A stretch of DNA of 64,000 bases, from the NCBI GenBank assembly GCA_934561555.1, contig CAKTGQ010000013.1:1-64000 (forward strand). The letters are read 5' to 3'. Both the position numbers and the translations under genes were made by a program. Below the pieces are notes generated by a model. The model was not told the origin of the DNA, searched no databases, and saw nothing but the letters and a program-made list of their open reading frames with translations. Positions 58,554 to 64,000 of the stretch are shown here, one piece after another (the stretch's first letter is position 1; each line of letters begins with the position of its first letter). The stretch is from an uncultured Faecalibacterium sp. (GTDB lineage Bacteria > Bacillota > Clostridia > Oscillospirales > Ruminococcaceae).

Positions 58554-58679
58554 TTACAGAGCAGCCAGCGTTTTGGCGACGTTGTAGCCGAAGGTGACGC
58601 AGCGGCTGTGGCTCAGGCAGTTCTCGTTGTGGGGATAGGTGCCGGAGAACATGCTGCCGGACACATTGCCGATGGCGTC
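58554..58679 (-). pseudogene. C-terminal remnant of a second flavoprotein reductase
   Basis: The last 41 codons on the minus strand encode Asp-Ala-Ile-Gly-Asn-Val-Ser-Gly-Ser-Met-Phe, then Tyr-Pro and Thr-Phe-Gly, ending Lys-Thr-Leu-Ala-Ala-Leu. This matches the C-terminus of the intact reductase next door (Gly-Asn-Thr-Cys-Gly-Met-Arg-Phe, then Thr-Leu-Gly, ending Lys-Tyr-Leu-Ala-Ala-Lys). All upstream parts of the protein are missing. The reading frame continues beyond 58679 only into LysR antisense sequence. Confidence 0.75.
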
Positions 58680-59396
58680 ACCCTGACCGAGGCCGGCCGT
58701 CTGTTGGAGCAGCAGGTACGTCCGCATTTGAACGAGCGGGATGAGATCCGGCTGCGGCTGCGGCAGTTTCACGCCCAGCCTCAGCTGCGTATCGGATATT
58801 TTATGGGCTTTTTGCAGGAGCTGCCGCCTCATTTCTTTTCCGCATTCCAGCAGCAGCACCCGGAGGTGCAGCTGCATTTCCACAGTTATACCGACAACGA
58901 GCGCAGCCGCAACTACCGGAATTACGACTGTGATCTTGTCATCACTACTTCCCCTTTGAGCAGCAGTGACTTTGTCCGGCTGGCTCACTTCGAAAGCGAC
59001 ATCGGTGCCATTTTGTCCCGGCAGAATCCGTTGGCGCAAAAGCATTCCCTGACCCTTGCCGATCTGAAGGAGGTCCCGCTGATCACCCTGAATACCGAGA
59101 ACCGCTCTCAGGCGCAGCTGATGGAACGGCTGCAAACCATGGGACTTACCATCGACAGCGTGCTGGGAGATGCCGACTGGGAACTTGTTTTTGATCTGCT
59201 ACGGCAGGGCTTTGTTTCTTTTTATGCCGGAAAAGCCAGCACACTGCCTGCAGACATCTGCTTTTGTCCCTTACAAAATCTGCAACTCCGGTGGGAGTTT
59301 TTCATCTATGGCAAACGCAGTCGCCGCACTTCCGCCGTGCAGCGGGAGCTGATCCACCAGATCATAGCTGCAGTATCTACCAACGGACACGACTGA
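58674..59396 (+). pseudogene. LysR-family regulator lacking its DNA-binding domain
   Basis: The frame encodes about 240 residues starting at Gly-Val-Thr-Leu-Thr-Glu-Ala-Gly-Arg-Leu-Leu. In LysR proteins that motif normally lies near residue 60, just after the helix-turn-helix. The effector-binding domain is complete to the C-terminus. In-frame codons before 58674 are antisense to the flavoprotein remnant, and the ATG at 58608 is therefore accidental. The DNA-binding domain is deleted, so the gene should not function as a regulator. Confidence 0.8.
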
Positions 59397-59490
59397 CCCT
59401 CCCAGCCTGATGTCATCCACAGCCTTTTTCCTGAAATACAGCGGTTTTTTCTCTGCTTTTTGCGTTTTTCTACAACTTCCGCTTTATCCC

Positions 59491-59519
59491 TTGACATCCC
59501 GGCACAAGGGGAGTATATT
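59491..59519 (+). promoter_or_regulatory. Promoter of the YitT-family gene
   Basis: Perfect TTGACA (59491-59496) and TATATT (59514-59519) are 17 bp apart, 50 bp before the start codon. Confidence 0.8.
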
Positions 59520-59569
59520 TTTGCATGGCATTCAGGCCAAATCACTGTATTTATTGTTGGAGGAAACCC

Positions 59570-60454
59570 ATGAACGGTTTAAAAGAAGCCTTCAGCCGCG
59601 AAAATCTGCTGAAGAATCTAAATTTCTTTACCCTGCTGAACCTCGGCCTTGTGCTTACGGCAGTAGGCATCGTATATTTTAAAAATCCCAACCACTTCGC
59701 CTTCGGCGGCACCTCCGGCCTGTCCATCCTGCTGGCAGACCTGTTCCCCCGCATCAACGTTGGCGGCTTTATGTGGATCATCAACATCGTGCTGGTGGTA
59801 CTGGGCTTTATCTTTTTGGGCATCAAGTGCATGGGCTGGACGATCTACTCCTCCTTTGCGCTCTCCTTTTTCGTGTCCGGCTGCGAGTGGCTGTACCCCT
59901 CCGGCGTGTCCCTGAGCGGCGATGCCATGCTGGATCTGGTGTTTGCAGTGTTCCTGCCTGCACTGGGCGCTGCCATCGTGTTTGACATCGGTGCCTCCAC
60001 CGGCGGCACCGACATCGTGGCGCTGATCCTTGCCAAGTACACCTCCATGGAAATCGGCAAGGCGCTGATGGTCAGCGATATCCTCATTGTGCTGGCGGCT
60101 GCCGTGCGGTTCGGCATGGGCACGGGCCTGTACTGTATCCTTGGCCTGATCGGCAAGTCCTTTGTGGTGGACGGTGCCATTGAAAACATCCGCCTGCGCA
60201 AGGTGTGCACCATCATGACCGCGAACCCGCAGCCCATTCTGGACTTTATCATCCACAACATGAACCGTTCTGCCACGGTGGAAAAGGCCTACGGTGCCTA
60301 CACCCACCACGAGCTCAGCGTACTGGTGACCGTGCTCACCCGCCGTCAGGCTTTGCAGCTGCGCAACTTCCTGCGGGAGAACGACCCCCACAGCTTTATC
60401 ACCATCGTTAACTCCAGCGAGATCATCGGCAAGGGCTTCCGCTCCTTTAACTAA
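59570..60454 (+). CDS. YitT-family membrane protein
   Basis: This encodes 294 residues from the ATG at 59570 with GGAGG 6 nt upstream; the frame from 59525 lies partly before the ribosome site. It has five or six transmembrane helices (DUF161 repeats with Gly-Gly-Thr-Ser-Gly and Gly-Gly-Thr-Asp motifs), then a cytoplasmic DUF2179 domain of about 90 residues (Arg-Lys-Val-Cys-Thr-Ile to the C-terminus). YitT proteins have been proposed as transporters, but no substrate is firmly known. It stands alone. Confidence 0.92.
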   Translation: MNGLKEAFSRENLLKNLNFFTLLNLGLVLTAVGIVYFKNPNHFAFGGTSGLSILLADLFPRINVGGFMWIINIVLVVLGFIFLGIKCMGWTIYSSFALSFFVSGCEWLYPSGVSLSGDAMLDLVFAVFLPALGAAIVFDIGASTGGTDIVALILAKYTSMEIGKALMVSDILIVLAAAVRFGMGTGLYCILGLIGKSFVVDGAIENIRLRKVCTIMTANPQPILDFIIHNMNRSATVEKAYGAYTHHELSVLVTVLTRRQALQLRNFLRENDPHSFITIVNSSEIIGKGFRSFN

Positions 60455-60490
60455 GACTGCTTCGCATCCTTTTTTCATTCATTTTCCGCT

Positions 60491-60520
60491 AAAGGCTTCC
60501 CCCGACCGGGGGAAGCCTTT
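60491..60520 (+). terminator. Terminator of the YitT-family gene
   Basis: A perfect 14-bp stem with arms AAAGGCTTCCCCCG and CGGGGGAAGCCTTT is followed by ATTC. The stem is also the first hairpin of the bipartite repeat family. Confidence 0.75.
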
Positions 60521-60560
60521 ATTCATAGAATCATCCCCCATCTGCCGCGCAACTCCGTAC

Positions 60561-60589
60561 TTGAAGAAAAACGCAAAATAGTGTATTAT
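60561..60589 (+). promoter_or_regulatory. Promoter of glnS
   Basis: TTGAAG (60561-60566) and TATTAT (60584-60589) are 17 bp apart, 55 bp upstream of the glnS start. Confidence 0.6.
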
Positions 60590-60643
60590 ATAGTATTATG
60601 AGAAAAAGGGGGCACGTTGCGTGCCCTGACAGGGGGAACCTAT

Positions 60644-62302
60644 ATGGCTGATAAAAACTTTCTGACAGATATCATCGACGCCGACCTTGCCGAGGGCAAG
60701 GTGCAGCAGATCCACACCCGCTTCCCGCCGGAGCCCAACGGCTATCTGCACATCGGCAGCGCCAAGGCCATTTATATCAACTGGTCCATTGCCAACCAGT
60801 ACGGCGGCAAATTCAACCTGCGTCTGGACGACACCAACCCCGCCCGCGAAGGCGAGGAGTATGTCAACAGCATCATCGAGGATCTGCACTGGCTGGGTGC
60901 CGACCCCAACGGCGGCATCTTCTACGGCAGTGATTACTTTGACAAGTGCTATGAGTACGCCGAGAAGCTCATCACCGAGGGCAAGGCCTATGTGGACGAC
61001 CTGACCCGCGAGGAGATGCGCGAGTACCGCGGCTCTGATGCCGGTAAGCCCTCCCGCCCGTCCCCGTGGCGCGACCGCAGCCCGGAGGAGAACCTCGACC
61101 TGTTCCGCCGGATGCGTGCCGGTGAGTTCAAGGAGGGCGAAAAGACCCTGCGCGCCAAGATCGATCTGGCAAGCCCCAACATGAATATGCGCGACCCGGC
61201 CATCTACCGCATCAAGTATGCCGAGCATCACCGTCAGGGCAACAAGTGGTGCATCTACCCCATGTACGACTTCGCCCACCCCATTCAGGATGCCATCGAG
61301 GGTATCACCCACAGTATGTGCAGTCTGGAGTTCGAGAACCATCGCCCGCTGTACAACTGGGTCATCGAGAACATCTTCGGTGCCGAGTTCCCCAAGCAGC
61401 GCGAGTTCGCCCGCCTGAACATGACCAACACGGTCATGAGCAAGCGCTACCTGCGTGAGCTGGTGGAGATGGGCATCGTGGACGGCTGGGACGATCCCCG
61501 TATGCCCACCCTGTGCGGTCTGCGCCGCCGCGGCTACACCCCCACCTCCATCTTCACCTTTGTGCGGGAGGCCGGCATCTCCAAGTCTGACAACCTGATC
61601 GATATGCGTCAGCTGGAGGCCTGCATCCGCAGCGAGCTGGACCTGACCGCGCAGCGCCGTATTGCCGTGCTGGAGCCTGTCAAGCTGGTGGTGGACAACT
61701 ACCCCGCCGACAAGACCGAGTACTTTGACGTAGCCAACAACCCCAACCGTGAAGCCAACGATACTACCACCCGCAAGGTTGCCTTTACCCGCGAGCTGTG
61801 GATCGACGCCGAGGACTTTGCCGAGGTGCCGCCTCCCAAGTTCAAGCGCCTGACCGTGAACGGCGAGGTGCGTCTGATGGGTGCTTATATCGTCAAGTGC
61901 ACCGGCGTGGACAAGAACGCCGACGGCAGCATTGCCGCCATCCACTGCACCGCCGACCTCGAGACCGGCAACGGCAACCCCGCCGACGGCCGCAAGGTCA
62001 AGGGCACCATCCACTGGGTAAGCGCCGCACACTGCGTGGACGCCGAGGTGCGCCTGTACGACAAGCTGTTCACCGAAGCCAACATGAACGGCATCCCCGA
62101 GGGCAGCGATTACAAGGACTACCTGAACCCGGAAAGCGTCACTGTGCGCACCGGCTGCAAGCTGGAGGAGAGCCTGAAGGACGCAAAGCCCGGCGAAAAG
62201 TTCCAGTTCGTGCGCACCGGCTTCTTTACCCCGGACAGCAAGAACCCTGGCGTGTACAACCGGGTGGTCACCCTGCGCGACAGCTTCAAGCCCGCAAAAT
62301 AA
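60644..62302 (+). CDS. glnS: Glutamine--tRNA ligase
   Basis: This encodes 552 residues from the ATG at 60644 behind AGGGGG; the frame from 60617 is less likely. It is a class I synthetase: HIGH appears as Pro-Asn-Gly-Tyr-Leu-His-Ile-Gly-Ser-Ala-Lys, and the KMSKS-like loop as Val-Met-Ser-Lys-Arg-Tyr-Leu. The GlnRS-specific Phe-Glu-Asn-His-Arg-Pro-Leu-Tyr-Asn-Trp and the beta-barrel anticodon domains mark it as GlnRS rather than GluRS. Most Firmicutes form Gln-tRNA by the GatCAB route, so glnS here is a clade trait or old transfer. Confidence 0.95.
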   Translation: MADKNFLTDIIDADLAEGKVQQIHTRFPPEPNGYLHIGSAKAIYINWSIANQYGGKFNLRLDDTNPAREGEEYVNSIIEDLHWLGADPNGGIFYGSDYFDKCYEYAEKLITEGKAYVDDLTREEMREYRGSDAGKPSRPSPWRDRSPEENLDLFRRMRAGEFKEGEKTLRAKIDLASPNMNMRDPAIYRIKYAEHHRQGNKWCIYPMYDFAHPIQDAIEGITHSMCSLEFENHRPLYNWVIENIFGAEFPKQREFARLNMTNTVMSKRYLRELVEMGIVDGWDDPRMPTLCGLRRRGYTPTSIFTFVREAGISKSDNLIDMRQLEACIRSELDLTAQRRIAVLEPVKLVVDNYPADKTEYFDVANNPNREANDTTTRKVAFTRELWIDAEDFAEVPPPKFKRLTVNGEVRLMGAYIVKCTGVDKNADGSIAAIHCTADLETGNGNPADGRKVKGTIHWVSAAHCVDAEVRLYDKLFTEANMNGIPEGSDYKDYLNPESVTVRTGCKLEESLKDAKPGEKFQFVRTGFFTPDSKNPGVYNRVVTLRDSFKPAK

Positions 62303-62329
62303 TCACCCCCAAGGAGAAGATACCATACC

Positions 62330-62719
62330 ATGACCGCAAAAATGACCCGTAATATCCTGCTCATGCTGGCAGCCACCGTGCTGATGGGCATTGTGCTGAA
62401 CCTGTATATCCACAACACCGGCACCGTACCCGCCGCCGACAACGCCGCCCCCCTGACCGATGGCAGCTACACCTCCTCTGCGCAGGGCTGCCTGAGCGAG
62501 GTGACCGTCACGGTCACCGTGACCGGCGGCAAGGTAACTGCCGTACAGGTGGACGCCTCTGCCGAGACCCCGAGCTTGGGCGGCGAGGCCGCCGAGGCGC
62601 TTTCCGCCCAGCTGACACAGACCGGTTCCACCGCCGGTGTGGACGCCATCACCGGCTCCACCATGACCAGCGAGGCCATCTTTACCGCCATGGACGCCTG
62701 CCTTGCGCAGGCGCAGTGA
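62330..62719 (+). CDS. Small membrane-anchored FMN-binding protein
   Basis: This encodes 129 residues. One N-terminal transmembrane helix (about 7-26) anchors an FMN-binding domain outside the cell. The flavin attachment motif reads Thr-Gly-Ser-Thr-Met-Thr-Ser near residue 109, matching the Ser/Thr-Gly-Ala/Ser-Thr pattern used for covalent FMN. Such proteins carry electrons in RnfG/NqrC-type or extracellular electron chains. It follows glnS by 27 bp and may be read through from it. A link with the surface reductase 4 kb away is possible but not shown. Confidence 0.85.
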   Translation: MTAKMTRNILLMLAATVLMGIVLNLYIHNTGTVPAADNAAPLTDGSYTSSAQGCLSEVTVTVTVTGGKVTAVQVDASAETPSLGGEAAEALSAQLTQTGSTAGVDAITGSTMTSEAIFTAMDACLAQAQ

Positions 62720-62746
62720 TGCTGTAAAAATCATCCTCTTAACGCA

Positions 62747-62786
62747 AACGCCCTGCCGTACAAGCACTGTACGGCAGGGCGTTTTT
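62747..62786 (+). terminator. Terminator of glnS and the FMN-binding gene
   Basis: A perfect 15-bp stem with arms AACGCCCTGCCGTAC and GTACGGCAGGGCGTT is followed by TTT. It separates the FMN-binding gene from the small toxin-like gene. Confidence 0.9.
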
Positions 62787-62788
62787 CA

Positions 62789-62817
62789 TTGCAGAACATG
62801 TTGGATTATGCTATACT
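62789..62817 (+). promoter_or_regulatory. Promoter of the small toxin-like gene
   Basis: TTGCAG (62789-62794) and TATACT (62812-62817) are 17 bp apart. A 5' leader of about 125 nt with several hairpins (such as GCCGC/GCGGC at 62823-62839) runs from here to the start codon. Confidence 0.7.
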
Positions 62818-62950
62818 TAGTCTGCCGCACCAAAAGCGGCAGGTGCTGTCTGCACAAAAGGTGGTCTAGCTTCCTCTGGCAAGCTTCCGGGGGCTGTGAA
62901 ACCTTATTGTCTGGTTCCCCCGGACGCAAACGCGAAAGGGGGGATGCCAC

Positions 62951-63061
62951 ATGACACTTGATAACATTCTGCAGCTGTTCGTCATTATTGGCGGCACAGT
63001 CGGGATCACGTTCAAGATTTCGTGGGCGATCTTTCAGGAGATCCATAACAATAAGAAATGA
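62951..63061 (+). CDS. 36-residue membrane peptide, candidate type I toxin
   Basis: The peptide begins Met-Thr-Leu-Asp-Asn-Ile-Leu-Gln-Leu-Phe and has one hydrophobic helix (about 7-29) and a charged tail ending Asn-Asn-Lys-Lys. An AAAGGGGGGATG-like ribosome site lies just upstream. Its length, hydrophobicity and charged C-terminus resemble small holin-like or Fst/TxpA-type toxins. A long structured leader, a convergent promoter on the opposite strand and a shared terminator support the type I reading. No experimental link is known to me. Confidence 0.65.
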   Translation: MTLDNILQLFVIIGGTVGITFKISWAIFQEIHNNKK

Positions 63062-63147
63062 CCGCCCCAGCTTACCAAATCTGAGCGGTCATTCTTATTG
63101 ACATACTTAGCTAAAGGTAGCTGACCATTGCAGGCAGCACCTTTTCT
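63050..63147 (-). ncRNA. Predicted antisense RNA (candidate antitoxin)
   Basis: A strong minus-strand promoter at 63154-63182 would start an RNA near 63147 that runs leftward into the shared stem-loop at 63057-63093. It would overlap the 3' end of the toxin-like mRNA by roughly 45 nt. No open frame with a ribosome site lies in it. Its exact ends are inferred. Confidence 0.5.
63057..63093. terminator. Shared bidirectional terminator of toxin-like gene and antisense RNA
   Basis: Arms AATGACCGC and GCGGTCATT enclose a 19-nt loop, with AT-rich tails on both sides. The stem includes the last codons of the toxin-like gene. Confidence 0.65.
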
Positions 63148-63153
63148 ATTTGT

Positions 63154-63182
63154 AGTATAACGCCCCCACGCCGTTTTGTCAA
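63154..63182 (-). promoter_or_regulatory. Promoter of the antisense RNA
   Basis: On the minus strand a perfect TTGACA (63177-63182) and TATACT (63154-63159) are exactly 17 bp apart. No gene starts downstream, only the antisense region, which makes an RNA product likely. Confidence 0.75.
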
Positions 63183-63194
63183 GCAGCGCCGGTT

Positions 63195-64000
63195 TTACAG
63201 GGTGCTTTGCAGCCGTGCGCCGCTAGCGTACTGGGTGCGGCGGTCCATCTGGTTATCCAGCGGCTGGCCGGCGGCATAGCGCTTGAGGTTGTGCGCAAAG
63301 ATATCCACGATATTGTCCAGTGTCTTGGGCAGGCTGAAACCGCCGCTGACATGGGGCGTGATGATCACGTTGGGCTCTGCCCAGAGGGGATGCTCCGGCG
63401 GCAGCGGCTCGGGGTCGGTCACGTCCAGCCCTGCGCCGGAAAGCTGCCCGCTGTGCACGGCGGCTGCCAGCGCCTCGCTGTCCACGGTGGTGCCGCGGCC
63501 CACATTGAGCAGGATTGCACCGGGCTTGCAAAGCGCCAGCCGCTCAGCGCTGAACAGATGCAGCGTCTCCGGCGTGCCGGGCAGGCTCAGCGCCACAAGG
63601 TCGGCCTGCGGCAGCTCTGCGTCCAGTGCGCTCTGCGCCACCACACGGGTGCAGTAGTCCGGGCAGGGGGTGTCCGGGTGCACGTTGCGGCGCACGCCCA
63701 CCACCTCAGCGCCCAGCGCATAGGCCCGCCGGGCAAAGTTAGAGCCGATATCGCCCATGCCCACGCACAGCACCCGGCTGCCCGCAATGCTGCGCACAGA
63801 GTGGCCGGTGGGTGCCCAGCGGTGCTCCCGCTGATTGTCCCGGTAGGTGGGCAACTCCTTGAGCAGACTGAGCCACATTGCCAACATACACTCGCTGATG
63901 GCCAGACCGTAAGCGCCGGTGGCATTGGTCACGATACACTTCTCCGGCAGCACCCCCGGCTCCAGATAGTTATTGGGGCCGGCTGCGTTGGACTGGAACC
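63195..64000 (-). CDS. D-isomer 2-hydroxyacid dehydrogenase, N-terminus beyond window
   Basis: The frame runs in from the right edge, giving the last 268 or so residues; the start lies outside the window. The NAD-binding Rossmann motif reads Gly-Met-Gly-Asp-Ile-Gly near the middle. Catalytic residues follow: Arg in Val-Gly-Arg-Gly (the substrate Arg), Glu in Asp-Pro-Glu-Pro-Leu, and His in Thr-Pro-His-Val-Ser-Gly. The family includes D-lactate, glyoxylate and phosphoglycerate dehydrogenases; specificity cannot be told from this part. Its end is 12 bp from the antisense promoter. Confidence 0.9.
   Translation of the reverse strand, partial: FQSNAAGPNNYLEPGVLPEKCIVTNATGAYGLAISECMLAMWLSLLKELPTYRDNQREHRWAPTGHSVRSIAGSRVLCVGMGDIGSNFARRAYALGAEVVGVRRNVHPDTPCPDYCTRVVAQSALDAELPQADLVALSLPGTPETLHLFSAERLALCKPGAILLNVGRGTTVDSEALAAAVHSGQLSGAGLDVTDPEPLPPEHPLWAEPNVIITPHVSGGFSLPKTLDNIVDIFAHNLKRYAAGQPLDNQMDRRTQYASGARLQSTL

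Noticed and set aside
58608-58673. ATG at 58608 as the start of the LysR frame
   Set aside because: The first 22 codons are antisense to the flavoprotein remnant and do not resemble a LysR DNA-binding domain.

Overview
The window looks like a GC-rich chromosomal segment from a gut Oscillospiraceae (Ruminococcaceae) bacterium, most likely Faecalibacterium or a close relative. The reasons are the strong AGGAGG-type ribosome sites, the Firmicutes-style T-box and LacI/RpiR/LysR control, the mucosal sugar diet (sialic acid, galacturonate, fructan), a glutaminyl-tRNA synthetase and a surface flavin reductase. No phage, insertion-sequence transposase, CRISPR array or rRNA operon was seen. The genus is inferred from gene content, not from a marker gene.

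Layout. 1-8.3 kb: a LacI-type regulator heads a leftward operon of envelope proteins and faces a rightward fructoside operon (two permeases, a lipoprotein binding protein, a GH32 fructosidase). 8.3-11 kb: a small hypothetical protein, lysS and greA. 11.2-19.8 kb: a complete leftward sialic acid operon (binding protein, two permeases, nanA, nanQ-like anomerase, nanE, nanK, SGNH esterase) with a divergent RpiR regulator. 19.9-22.5 kb: BI-1 protein, hemW, and a tRNA-Tyr followed by degenerate tRNA-end repeats. 22.5-28.3 kb: ilvB-ilvN-ilvC-ilvD behind a T-box leader. 28.4-31.6 kb: a DUF815 ATPase, ridA and ilvA. 31.6-36.5 kb: a CPBP protease and a TPM/LemA/TelA/XpaC operon. 36.5-46.5 kb: DNA and RNA housekeeping (hypoxanthine glycosylase, HAD phosphatase, metal exporter, tcdA, mnmA, cca, rnz) and purA-pyrB. 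46.6-49.1 kb: LysR, a DUF1275 protein and a NifX-like protein. 49.2-55.2 kb: galacturonate catabolism (uxaC diverging from uxaB-uxaA-small membrane protein-mutarotase). 55.3-59.4 kb: LysR and a surface flavoprotein reductase beside the deletion remnant of a second such pair. 59.5-64 kb: YitT protein, glnS, an FMN-binding protein, a candidate type I toxin-antitoxin locus and a partial 2-hydroxyacid dehydrogenase.

The genes form coherent pathways. Branched-chain amino acid synthesis is nearly complete: IlvA and RidA start it, and the T-box operon continues it. Three sugar-acid or oligosaccharide systems each have a transporter, enzymes or visible operators. Neither ABC system carries its own ATPase, so a shared MsmX-type ATPase elsewhere is expected.

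The most unusual content is in the non-coding DNA. A hairpin element of about 60 nt lies just downstream of four unrelated genes, and in one copy its stem changes in a compensatory way. Two ABC operons share an intercistronic element together with the 3' end of a permease gene. A palindromic element interrupts cca in frame. Bipartite palindromes recur in at least four gaps. The right end holds convergent promoters around a 36-residue membrane peptide, arranged like a type I toxin-antitoxin locus.
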